Assembly: GCF_000715075.1 (NCBI RefSeq)
Contig: NC_134097.1
Location: forward strand, 67,985,190-68,049,189
Direction: 5' to 3'
From: Nicotiana tabacum
Taxonomy: Eukaryota > Streptophyta > Magnoliopsida > Solanales > Solanaceae
DNA: 64,000 bases
Of this stretch, positions 11,545 through 21,599 are shown piece after piece. The position numbers and the translations under genes are program-made. The notes under the pieces are model-generated. The model worked only from the letters and a program-made list of their open reading frames with translations, was not told the DNA's origin and did no database searches. Within the stretch, counting starts at the first letter, position 1. Every line of letters begins with the position of its first letter.

Positions 11545-12937
11545 ATGGCTCTTGATGGTCAAGGGTTCTGGAAAAGGGAACCCCAGTTCGAGCCCCTACA
11601 CTTAGAAAAAAGAACAATACCATCTACGAAACCATCGATAGAGGAGCCACCACAGTTGGACCTGAAACCGCTTCCATCTTACCTCAGGTACGCTTTCTTA
11701 GGGCCTAATTCTACTTTACATGTTATTATATCATCTGGTTTGCTAGCTGTGCATGTAGAGCAACCCCTATAGGTGTTACAAGAGTGTAAAACTGCCATTG
11801 GTTGAATCATGGCAGGCATAAAGGATATCAGCCCAGCTTTTTGTATGCACAAGATTCTCCTGGAAGAAGGGCACAAACCTTACAGAGAACATCAACGAAG
11901 GCTGAACCCGAATATGAAAGAGGTGGTGAAGAAGGAAGTGATCAAATGGTTAGATGCGGGTATCATCTTTCCCATCTCTAACAGCAATTGGGTCAGACCT
12001 GTTCAGTATGTGCCGAAAAAAGGAGGAATGACGGTCATACAAAATGAGAATAATGAGTTGATCTCGACTCGTACAGTCACAGGATGGCGGATTTACATGG
12101 ATTACCAGAAATTGAACACAGCCATTTGGAAGGACCATTTTCTCTTGATATTCATTGACCAAATGTTAGACAGGTTGGCTGGGCGGTCTCACTTCTGTTT
12201 CTTGGATGGATATTCGGGGTACAATCAGATCTTAATAGCCCCCGAAGACAGAGAGAAAACATCCTTCACCTATCCGTATGGCATCTTTACCTTTTGGAGA
12301 ATACCTTTTGGACTTTGCAATGCACCGGCTACATTCCAGCGATGTATGTTAGCCATTTTCACGGACATGTTGGAAGATATTATGAAGGTATTTATGGATG
12401 ATTTCTCTGTGGTGGGGGATTCATTTCGAGGACTGTTTTCACATTTTAAGAAGAGTGCTCAAAAGATGTGTTGAGACAAATTTACTGCTGAATTGGGAAA
12501 AGTGTCATTTTATGGTACAAGAAGGGATAGTCTTGAGGCATCGAGTGTCCAGTAAAGGAATTGAGGTTGACCATGCTAAGTTTGACGTGATTGAGAAGTT
12601 TCCACAACCTACTTCGGTCAAGGCAATTAGAAGTTTCCTTGGGCATGTCGGGTTCTACAGGCGATTCATAAAAGATTTCTCTAAGATTACTAACCCTTTA
12701 TGTAAATTCCTTGAAAAGGATCAGCCCTTTGTGTTTTCTAATGATTGTAGGTTGGCATTTGAGGAAATGAAGAAGAGATTGGTGACTGCACCCATCATTG
12801 TTGCACCTAACTGGGAGCAACCATTCGAGCTCATGTACGACGCAAGTGACTATGCTATAGGAGTAGTCCTAGGGCAGCGAAAGGACAAGCTGATGCACCC
12901 AATTTACTATGCAAGTAGAACGCTAAGCGGTGCATAG
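11545..12937 (+). pseudogene. Reverse transcriptase (element B), frameshifted
   Basis: After a linker (11545-11772) the reverse transcriptase is open from 11809 to 12474: HKILLEEGHKPYREHQRRL, WVRPVQYVPKKGG, WRIYMDYQKLN, FTYPYGIFTFWRIPFGLCNA and the catalytic FMDDFSVVGDSF (FMDD codons 12391-12402). A frameshift between about 12420 and 12470 breaks it. The second half (12398-12937 frame) holds EKCHFMV, SVKAIRSFLGHVGFYRRF and the start of RNase H (MYDASDYAIGVVLGQRKD). The conserved residues of the polymerase are present. Confidence 0.88.
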
Positions 12938-13339
12938 CTCAATTGCACCGTGACGGAAAAAGAGATGTTGGTTGTAGTTTTTGCATTCAACAAATTCAGG
13001 TCATACTTGATTGATTCAAAAGTTATTATTTATACTAACCATGCATCAATTAGGTACTTGATAATAAAAAAGGAGTCAAAGCAATGCTTGATCCACTAGA
13101 TTCTTTTGCTACAAGAATTCAATCTGGAGATCCGTGACAGAAAAGGGATAGAGAACCAAGTAGCAGACCTCCTCTCAAGGTTGGGAGGAGCTAAAAAGAA
13201 GGTAGAGGTTGAATATATATCAGAGACATTCCCGGATGAACCGTTACTTGTTGTGACAATGGAGGAGGCGCCATGGTATGCTGATATTGCTAATTATTTA
13301 GCAAGCGGTATTGTACCTTATGAACTCTCTTCAATTTAA
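12938..13339 (+). pseudogene. RNase H C-terminal part (element B)
   Basis: Continues the RNase H begun near 12835. A stop follows LSGA at 12935-12937. The next segment reads [19 protein letters not shown] and [12 protein letters not shown], with further stops, then 13106-13339 with LQEFNLEIRDRKGIENQVAD and LSRLGG. This is the conserved end of the gypsy RNase H domain. Confidence 0.75.
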
Positions 13340-13399
13340 AAGAAAAAGTTCTTTCACGATTGTTGGTCTTATTATTGGGATGAACCTCTACTTTTTAAA

Positions 13400-14532
13400 T
13401 TATGTGTAGATAACATGATCCGGATGTGTATCCCCGAGAAAGATCAACATTCTGTTTTGCAGGCTTACCATGCTTCACTATATGGTGGACACTTTGGAGG
13501 AATTCAGACAGCGGCTAAAGTGTTGGAATCGGGTTTGTATTGGCCAGCTCTGTTCAAGGATGCCCATTATTGGGTGAAAAGTTGCTATTAGTGCCAAAGG
13601 ATAGGCAACATATCTAGACGTCACGAGATACCGATGACTACTATTCAAGAGGTGGAGGTATTTGACATGTGTGGGATTGACTTTATGGGGCCATTCGTCA
13701 GCTCGTATGGTAACAAATACATACTGGTGGCAATTGATTATGTCTCCAAATGGGTTGAAGTTGTGGCTCTCCCAACCAATGATGCAAAAGGGGTGACAGG
13801 CTTTCAAATAAAAATATCTTCACACGTTTTGGCACCCCAAAAGCTAAAATCAGTGATGGTGGAACACATTTTTGCAATAGAGCGTTCGCACAGTTGTTGG
13901 AAAAGTATGGAGTTCTCCATAAGGTGACCAAACCTTATCACCCATAGTCGAGCGAGCAAGTTGAAGTGTCAAACCGGGAAATCAAAAGTGTCCTAACCAA
14001 AACAGTGAATGCGACAAGGACTGATTGGGCAAAGAAGTTGGATGATGCATTATGGATGTACAACACAACATTTAAAAGTCCAATTGGTATGTCACCATAC
14101 AAGTTGGTGTTTGGAAAAGCATGTCACCTTCCGGTGGAGCTTGAGCACAAAGCCATTTGGGCACTGTGGCAGTTGAATTTGGATATGAAGACCGTAGGCA
14201 CCAGTAGAGTCGCTGAGTTACATGAACTCGATGAATTTAGGTTCCATGCATTTGATAATGCAATATTGTACAAAGAAAGGATGAAAATTATTCATGATAA
14301 GCATATTCTAGATCGGAACATCAAACACGGAGATCTAGTATTACTATACAACTCGAGACTAAGATTGTTTCCGAGTAAATTGAAGTCCCGATGGTCAGTA
14401 CCCTTCAAAGTGGTGCAAATGTTCTCAAGTGGAGCTGTAGAAACTAAATCCGAAGATGGAACAAATAAGTTCACGGTGAATAGGCAAAGGTTGAAACATT
14501 ACCTTGGAATGATCGAAGAAAAAGGGGGATAA
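13400..14532 (+). pseudogene. Integrase (element B), broken
   Basis: The zinc-binding domain shows AYHASLYGGHFGG and KSCY, but a TAG stop falls between the two cysteines (near 13590). The catalytic core shows CGIDFMGPF (a Trp to Cys change before the first Asp region), ISDGGTHF with the second Asp near 13850, a stop in YHP-stop-SSEQ near 13947, and the Glu in [12 protein letters not shown]. The C-terminal domain is open from 13966 to 14532 and ends in [12 protein letters not shown], the same terminus as in element A. Confidence 0.87.
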
Positions 14533-14595
14533 AGTGGTGATATCTTTGGAAGAGCCCCAATACATGAGCGAAGAGTAATAATGAAAGCCTGCATC

Positions 14596-14697
14596 GTGCC
14601 GCGACGTTAAATCAGGCACTTCCTGGAGGCAACCCATGGTTTGTTGTAAATCTTCGTGCCACGACGTTAAATTAGGCGTTTTTTGGGAGGCAACCCA
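14596..14697 (+). repeat. Paired GGAGGCAACCCA motif downstream of integrase (element B)
   Basis: Two copies of about 41 bases lie at 14596-14636 and 14656-14697. Each starts GTGCC, has CGACGTTAAAT and ends GGAGGCAACCCA. The equivalent pair in element A is at 519-619. The position, immediately 3' of integrase, is the same in both. Confidence 0.65.
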
Positions 14698-14872
14698 TTG
14701 TTTTTTTTCTTTATTCTTATTTTGTAATTGATTTTTGAACGGTGACAATATTAATCGATCTACTAAGATGCAAGAATGAAAGTATGCGCGGCGAAAGGAC
14801 TCGAGGTGACGAAGTTATCCCAGAGATAGGCAAAAGTGCGAAAAAAGCACAAAAAAAATTAAGGCCTTAATC

Positions 14873-14990
14873 CTCGGCTGCGGATTAGACCGCGGATCGA
14901 CCGCGAATTTCACATAGTGTTATGTCCGCGGCCGCAGATCTGACCGTGGATTCGGCCGTGGATCTGACCGCAGATTCGGCCGCGGATGCT
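14873..14990 (+). repeat. CCGCGGA-rich short-word array
   Basis: At least seven variants of a GACCGCGGAT or GGCCGTGGAT word occur in 120 bases, making a GC-rich island in AT-rich DNA. Related words occur in the LTR of the same element at 7936-7980. CG-to-TG variants suggest decay of methylated cytosines. Confidence 0.6.
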
Positions 14991-15311
14991 ACGACGTTCA
15001 GGTTCAGTTCAACATTTTTTTGATTTTTTTTCTTTCTTTTCTCTTCTCTTCTTTCCTTTTAATTAAGTTTTTTTTACTTAACCCCCTCCTTTTTCACCGC
15101 CCACTCCCCGTTCCCCCCCCCTAACAAACAATCTAACAAACCTCCCCTCCCCCTTCCCCAAATTAGAAACAACTAACCCCTCGCTCTTCTTCTCCCCAAT
15201 TTTTTCAACTCAACAAAATCTCCTCTCCTTTTCCCCCTTCTCTACTCATCCACTACCCAAGCTTCATTCCTCACAAGATCTTCAAGTAAGTAACATGCTT
15301 CTACTTTATTT
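14991..15311 (+). other. Pyrimidine-rich 3' noncoding tract with splice-donor consensus
   Basis: This stretch is strongly pyrimidine-rich on the plus strand, with long C and T runs and no reading frame. It ends in CAAGTAAGTAAC near 15290, a good splice-donor match, comparable to the donor near position 60 in element A. No env-like frame follows. Confidence 0.4.
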
Positions 15312-15730
15312 TTTTGTTAGTTTTTTTTTCATTCTTTTTTTTTCTAGTGTAAGTGTAGGATAGTAGAAGTTATAGGTACTCTCACCGGTACCCAGGCAAA
15401 TTACGTGGACAATAGATCCACATGGCGTACATTTATTCGGCTGAAATTATATATGGACAATGCTTGCTCACACACACTTTTGTTTTAATATGGGTCGGGA
15501 TTTTAGTGTGTAAGTGGCACATTAAAGGGTTGGTTAAAATGTTTAAATGGAGCGGACTAAAGAATAAGTAGTAAAGTGAAAATTGGTCTCAATTTTAGGG
15601 GGCCGTCGATGTATTTGGCCAAAGTTAATATACGGCTTTGGATATTACCTTAATGTTACATTGTTTTGGACCTCTCCAAGGCATGTTTTTTAGCACACTA
15701 TACTTATCAGGATCTTTTTTTGAGCAAACA

Positions 15731-15816
<86 letters not shown>

Positions 15817-17404
15817 AAAATAGCGTTCAATACATGACTTTCATACTTTGTGTCACTAAAGACACTTTGATTGCCTAAGCTTGCTAATGTATTGCAAGCA
15901 TCATAAGATAGATACTTTACAAAAGCATAGTGTTCTACTAGTTCACTTTCCACAAAATATTTTATATAAGATGGTGGTTAAACAAAATGTCTTTTCCCTT
16001 TTATTAGATCAACAACCTTCTTTGAAATTTGATGAGCTATATTATTCTCTTGCCTGAATGCGTGCTGGAGGGTTATCTCCTTCTGCAGGTGCATTAACAA
16101 CCTGCACTTATCAGGACCTTCATTAAAGAGGTGTTAAATAAACAAGATTACATGTAAAAAGAGAAAAAAGCAAAAATGCAAATTCTCAATTTTCATTGGA
16201 CACTGAGCACTTGCGTATAAAATCTCAAGTGTCATTGAATATTCTGTCAACGTTAGAAAATATTTCCATTCTTCTTTCTTAAATTTTTATACTTCTATTT
16301 AAAAATTTGTTTTTATAGGATTGCATTCTTATGGCAGCAGAAATTAAAGAATGATACTTTAAGTCGTTTAGTAAGTATGGTATCTCGAGTCTGGAATTTC
16401 TATTAAATCATTTGCACAATGTGGGAAAATTACTATCCTCAAGATAATTTCCTTGGGACACATTTTATATTTTATATAACTATCCTCAAGATAATTTAGA
16501 TTAGAAAGAGTCAGTAAGGAAGAAATATTTTATATATAAATCCACTTCCAGGTAAGATACTTTTACCGACTTGATAAATAATTTTAAAGGTCTCTTGAAG
16601 AATCATAAAATTATTTTCAATTTTAGGAGAGTGCGGTAGTTTCGATTTTAAATTGACAATATTTAAGTTTTTCAAGGAAAATGTTTTTTTATCTTTCTTC
16701 GGCACAGAAATTTTTAATAATTGACAATCTTTATGCATGATTTATGAGTTTCTTTAATTGTACGATACTGAATACTTCATATTATAAACTTACTTTTTTC
16801 GTTTCTTCTCCAAGGTTGATGGCTAATAAGGAGTAATATTTTGCTCATAGTTATCAAAATTTACGAACCAAAGAAAAAAAAAACAAGATTAAAAAAAGGA
16901 AAAGAAAAAAAATTCGAAGTGATGGAGAATTTGGAGCTATACTGCGGGTGTCATCATTAAATGAGTTAGTTCCTTTTTTCGCATTTATCTTTTCTTTCAT
17001 AAACAATGATAATTAAAAATGTATACATTAAAATTTTGAAAGTAACTTTTAACATTTGAAAAAAAAAACCTTAACCGACAATTAAATTTCAAATGTTGAT
17101 TACTAGTCCTTTTTAAATGATTCTGCTTGGACAATATTTGATTTAAGTATTAAAAATTAGTATTTGAAATTAAAATTGAAGTTGAAAAGAAGTTAAAATT
17201 ATGTTTGACGGGAATTTTACTTGGAGTAGAAGTCAAACTTTTGGAACTGAAATATTACTTCATTTGAGATACCCAAACAACATTTTAGCTTTCATTTAAA
17301 AGTGAAGTTGAAATAATAGACAAATTTATAAAACAAATATCGATTGCAAATAATGTGTGTTCAAATGGCTTCATAACTCAAAACAAAAATTCTTAAAATA
17401 AGCA
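15312..17404. other. AT-rich DNA without recognised genes
   Basis: I see no coding frame or recognised element here except the TA run at 15733-15811. The stretch near 17180-17340 (GTTTGACGGG with matching CAAAC words) has the look of a small MITE but I could not define its ends. Confidence 0.4.
15733..15811. repeat. (TA)n microsatellite, about 39 units
   Basis: An uninterrupted alternating AT run followed by about ten A residues. Tyr-Ile reading frames across it are artefacts of the repeat. Confidence 0.97.
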
Positions 17405-17436
17405 TATAATCAAAACAAATTTCACTTGGGCCAACA
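17405..17436 (-). repeat. Truncated 3' LTR start of element C
   Basis: The minus strand reads TGTTGGCCCAAGTGAAATTT from 17436, matching the 5' LTR start TGTTGGCCCAGGTGAGTTTG at 24013. Similarity stops after about 30 bases, so the rest of the 3' LTR is missing or replaced. Confidence 0.7.
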
Positions 17437-17440
17437 AATT

Positions 17441-17625
17441 CTCCCTTTTTTATGATGACAAACTCTGTGCTTTTCGTAAGTATAAGCCCTGTTTCAACTC
17501 AGCTTAACATCAACACAATGTTAGAACACTTTCCATTTTAAAGTCACAAATCATCAAGGGCCAGGTTCATTAGGTTATAAACATCACAGTCCAAAGTAAA
17601 AAACACAACCTATCTTCCCCCTTTT
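17441..17625 (-). promoter_or_regulatory. Two polypurine tracts upstream of 3' LTR (element C)
   Basis: On the minus strand AAAAAAGGGAG (17441-17451) directly precedes the 3' LTR, and AAAAGGGGGAAG (17614-17625) lies about 170 bases upstream. Each follows a similar CATCAT or GATGATGCC word. Multiple purine tracts are known in Sireviruses, where they are thought to prime plus-strand DNA. Confidence 0.65.
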
Positions 17626-17918
17626 GGCATCATCGAAAAGTTGCATAATTATGTTAGATAACCAGATTTAATAGATATTACTCATGACCACTAGGGCTAC
17701 TTCAAATACATTCATGGAGTCAAGCATCATTTATCAATCTAATGATATTATCCATCCAAGAAGCATAAAAAATAGTTAGAGCACAAAAACAGTTAATTAT
17801 CATTGATACTAGTCATCCACAAAGCATAAAGAGAAATAAAGATACTGGATCATGAGCAAAAAAACAAAAAAAAAATCTCATTCGGGTCGCTGGTTTATCT
17901 AACTAGGCTAGGAAGGTC

Positions 17919-18130
17919 TTAAGGCTGGGAAGGACCAGGTTCTTGGTTCTTGGCTTGAAGCAGTTTCAACATATCATGAAGAATGCTTTCATTCTTCTCC
18001 TTCTCCTTTGAAAGCTCAGTTCTGAGAGCATCTCTCTCTCAGTTTCTACTTCTACCAACCTCTTCTTCAGCCATTCAATTTCAGCATCCTTAGTCCCACT
18101 CTCTTGCATCAAGGCTCACACTTTGCTGTT
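17919..18130 (-). pseudogene. Coiled-coil remnant after pol (element C)
   Basis: Downstream of RNase H the minus strand encodes a charged helical segment (DAEIEWLKKRLVEVETERE), then, after a one-base frame change, SKEKEKNESILHDMLKLLQA and an end PGPSQP at a TAA (17919-17921). The heptad-like pattern suggests a coiled coil. Sireviruses can carry an extra env-like frame with coiled coils at this position; this may be its remnant. The identity is an inference from position and composition. Confidence 0.45.
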
Positions 18131-18191
18131 CCAAGTACCTTTTTGGATGAACCAGGTTCATTGGGAGTGGTGTGCTTTTCATAATTGTCCC

Positions 18192-18700
18192 TCAAAAAAT
18201 GATGCCTAACATTATGTACTTAGTTCTCTTGTGATGAATCAGGTTCTTGTTCATACTAATTACACTAGTGTTATCATAAAAAATGGGGATACAACCAACA
18301 TCAATTCCAAAGTCCATTAATTGATGTTTGATCCATAACAATTTAGCACAACATGAGGCGACAACAACATACTCTGCTTCAGAAGTAGATAAGGCCATAG
18401 AATTTTGATTTTTGGTGGGCAAGACACAAGACATGAGCCAAGAAAGTGTGTCATACCCGAGGTGCTCTTTCTATCCACAAGAAAACCTGCATAATCAACA
18501 TCATCATATCCCACCAAGTTGAAATTACTACCTTTTTGGTATAATAGGAAAATGTCAGTGGTGCCTTTTAGGTATCTTAAGATTCTCTTGACAGCAGTCA
18601 AGTGAGACTCATTTGGATTTCCCTGAAATCTAGCACACATGACTGCACTGAAAACAATGTCAGGTCTACTAGAAGTGAGATATAACAAAAAGCCTATCAT
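18192..18700 (-). pseudogene. RNase H region (element C)
   Basis: The copia RNase H remnant. From 18700 it reads MIGFLLYLTSSRPDIVFSAV and AVKRILRYLKGTTD, then a frame change near 18435, and from 18434 SMALSTSEAEYV and CCAKLLWIKHQLMDFGI. STSEAEY holds a conserved acidic residue of the family. The frame change separates the two halves. Confidence 0.85.
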
Positions 18701-19560
18701 TCCCCTTTACAACTTCTGATCAATAGATGAACCAAGTTCATCAATATCTAATTTTGTGGTTGTTGCTATAAGTTTGTCGATTTCTTTATAATCTTCCATT
18801 TAAAACCTTTTAAAGAACTCTTTCACATACTTTTGATGATGGATCATAGTTCCATTTAAATCTTGTTTAATTTATAAGCCTAACAAGAAATTAAGCTCGC
18901 CTATCATGCTCATTTCAAATTCACTCCCCATTAGTATAGCAAATTCTTTACTTAACTTATCAGTAGTTGCTCCAAATATTATATCATCAACATATATATG
19001 AACTACCAAGAGGTCCTTACCTTTTTCTTTCAAGAGTAAAGTATTGTCAATTTTACCTCTCTTATAGCCATGCTCAAGCAAGAATTTTGATAATCTTTCA
19101 TACCATGATCTTGGAGCCTGCTTGAGCCCATAAACTGCCTTGTCAAGCTTGTGCACATGATTAGGGCATTCCTTGCTTTCAAAGCCTGAAGGTTGCTTGA
19201 CAAACACTTCTTCCTTTAGATAGCCATTGAGGAAGACACACTTGGCATCCATTTGATGGAGAGTAAATTCCATGTAAGCAACAAAGGATATAAGGAGTCT
19301 AATTCCTTCCAATCTTTCAACTGGAGCAAAAGTCTCATCATAGTTTATGCCCTCCTCTTGATTATATCCTTAAACCACCAATCTTGCCTTGTTCCTTGCA
19401 ACTATTTCATCTTCATCAAGTTTGTTTCTAAAGACCCATTTTGTGCCAATTACTGATGTGTCTTTGGGTCTTGGAAGAAGATGCCAAACTTGACTTCTCT
19501 CAAATTAGTTGAGTTCATCTTGCATTGTATTCACCCAGTCTGCATCTTGCAAAGCCTCAA
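18701..19560 (-). pseudogene. Reverse transcriptase (element C), broken
   Basis: The open part 19312-18872 shows MDAKCVFLNGYLKEEVFVKQ, VYGLKQAPRSWYERLS and the catalytic YVDDIIFG (codons at 18983-18994). Upstream, toward 19560, weak remnants of the N-terminal part (VWHLLPRPK-like) are read in other frames with stops. The two catalytic Asp residues are present, so loss of function is by frame damage. Confidence 0.87.
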
Positions 19561-19949
19561 CAACATTTTAGGTTCAATAAGAGATAAAAAAGCATCAAAA
19601 GCACAAAGCTTCTTCAAAAGAAGATGTTTTAATTTCAGAGGTTGGATCAGTAATTATGTTCTTAACAGGATAAGAACTTTGATAATAATAAGGTTTCACA
19701 ACCAGTTGGTTTCCTCTAGATGTTCCTTTAATGCTTTGTTGCTGATGAACAAGTTCATGGATAGGTTCTCTCAAGCTTTGAAGATCAGTTCCTCTTTGTT
19801 CAGCTCCCCCTGTCAAGTTGCTCTGGGTGGAAGGACATGTTCCATAACCTGTTCCTTCTTCTAGTGTAGCTTCACACTGGGTTGTGGTTTCATTCGAGTT
19901 TCTTACCAGCCCAATTACTTCATCATCATGTTCCTGCCTGTCAGAAAGA
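19561..19949 (-). other. Integrase to reverse transcriptase spacer (element C)
   Basis: A poorly conserved linker typical of copia polyproteins. A piece at 19816-19595 is open (REPIHELVHQQQ, then KNIITDPTSEIK) and is in keeping with Sirevirus spacers. No catalytic motif is expected here. Confidence 0.5.
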
Positions 19950-20880
19950 ATGTTAGTTTAGTCAAAAATCACATGTAAACTTTCTTCGACATAAATAGTT
20001 CTTTTGTTATAAATCTTATAAGCTTTATTATGTGAAGAATATCCCAAGAATACTCCCTCATCACTTCTGGGATCAAACTTACCTAGGGAGTCTTTACCAT
20101 TATTATGCACAAAACACTTGCATCCAAATACCCTAAGATGGGATATATTTGGCTTTCTCCCTTTAAGTAACTCATAGAGAGTCTTCTCAACAGGAGGTCT
20201 AGTCATGCACCTATTTATGATGTAGCATACAATTTTCACAACTTCTGCCCAGAAGCGATGAGTCAGTTTACTAGAAAGAAGAATAATCTTAGTCATTTCT
20301 TCTAGTGTCCTATTCTTTCTTTCAACTACTCAATTTTATTGTGGAGTCCTAGGAGTAGAAAAATTGTGATATATACCATGCTCATCACAGAATTCAGCAA
20401 ATTTAGCATTCTCAATTAAGCACCATGATCAGACCTAATTGATACAAGCTGATTACCTAGTTATTTCTGAGTTTTTCTAACAAAACAAGTGAACATGTCA
20501 AATGTTTCATCTTTAGATGTTAAAAACAACGTCTAAGTAAACCTAGAGTAATTATCAACAAGTACCATAACATATCTCTTACCAGCTTTGCTCAATGTAC
20601 TCATTGGTCCACAAAGTTCCATATGGACCAGTTCCATCGTCCTAGTGGTGCTTATCATTTTCTTGCTTTTGAAATAGGATCTTACCTGCTTTCCCTTTGC
20701 ACAAGCCTCACAAACTTTATCTTCCTTGAACTTAATGTTAGGCAGCCCTATGACCAAGTTCTTGGAGGCTAGTTTATTGAGTTGACTTAGACTGGCATGT
20801 CCAAGTCTCTTGTGCCAAAAGAGGGGATCATTATCCAACACACTTAAGCAAGTGAGTTCATTATCTTAAAGTGTGGGCAG
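19950..20880 (-). pseudogene. Integrase (element C), broken and catalytic Asp altered
   Basis: The zinc domain reads WHKRLGHASLSQLNKL and VCEACAKGK, giving His-His-Cys-Cys. The first catalytic Asp, normally in a DLCGPM-type motif, reads HMELCGPM, so Asp appears changed to Glu. A stop follows NYSRFT at 20533, probably TGG to TAG. After a damaged stretch the C-terminal half is open at 20296-19958 (FWAEVVKIVCYIINR, KPNISHLRVFGCKCFV, SDEGVFLGYS), the conserved GKGY-type end of copia integrases. Confidence 0.85.
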
Positions 20881-21260
20881 ATCCACCACATATATGTTAT
20901 TCACTCCTTTTCCCTGCAAAACTATCTTGTCAGTGGTAAGATTTATCATAAAGCATTTTGTAGAGGTGAATGCTACCATGTTACCTCTATCACACAATTG
21001 TGATACACTTATTAGACTATACTTCAGTCCATCTATCAAGTAGACGTTCTTAATAGAGTGTGAGAATCAGTCTTCCTAACTTTCCAACCCCAAATATCTC
21101 ATCTTTCTTCCCATTTCCAAAGGAGGCATTACCTCTTTTAAGGTCCTCAAGTGAAAGGAACTGGTTCTTGCTTCCTGTTATATGCTTTGAGTTGTCGCTA
21201 TCCATGTACCATATTTTGGTTGCTCCCCTTCACTTGGACCTGCAAAAGGAAATCAGGGGT
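20881..21260 (-). pseudogene. Aspartic protease (element C), active site altered
   Basis: The minus strand near 21194-21211 encodes WYMDSD followed by NSKHITG. The copia protease site is normally WYxDSGCSxHMTG, so the Gly of the Asp-Ser-Gly triad has become Asp. Downstream segments include FGNGKKDEIFGVGK and NMVAFTSTKCFMINL in shifted frames. The enzyme would be inactive. Confidence 0.75.
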
Positions 21261-21599
21261 TAGTGTTAGGAACTCAAACTAGTTTGGGTCCCTTTCTATA
21301 GGAAAAAGGATGAATCAAATTCTATAGGAAAAAGGATGAATCTAATTCTTTTGACTTGCCTTTTCTTTTGCAGTGCATTCAATTTTATAGTGACTTGTTT
21401 TACCACATTGTGTGCAAATCTTGTTCTCATAAAGTGTAAGGTACTTACTTTTAGGATCCCACTTAGGTGCAAGGCTCCCAAAGCCAAGTTCTCTTCTGTT
21501 GCTACTATGGTGTTCTTGTAGCCATAAAAGTGCATCGGTGGACCTATTATATTTACAAGTTATGTCTACCTCATGTTTGACCTTGCTTAGATCCTCCTT

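Larger units (their letters stand above)
7720..15300 (+). mobile_element. Element B: Athila-like Ty3/gypsy retrotransposon, 3' LTR not found
   Basis: The plus strand carries 5' LTR, tRNA-Asp primer site, gag, protease, reverse transcriptase, RNase H and integrase, then a 3' noncoding region with the same paired motif as element A. The proteins are clearly homologous to A but better preserved. I could not find a second copy of its LTR between 14.5 and 17.4 kb, so its 3' end appears deleted or replaced. The right limit given is the end of the pyrimidine-rich tract and is approximate. Confidence 0.85.

Noticed and set aside
15638..15953. Open frames with Tyr-Ile runs on both strands
   Set aside because: They are produced by the (TA)n microsatellite; same for 33391-33660 and 28512-28849.
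17180..17404. Possible hAT-like MITE
   Set aside because: Ends and inverted repeats could not be defined.
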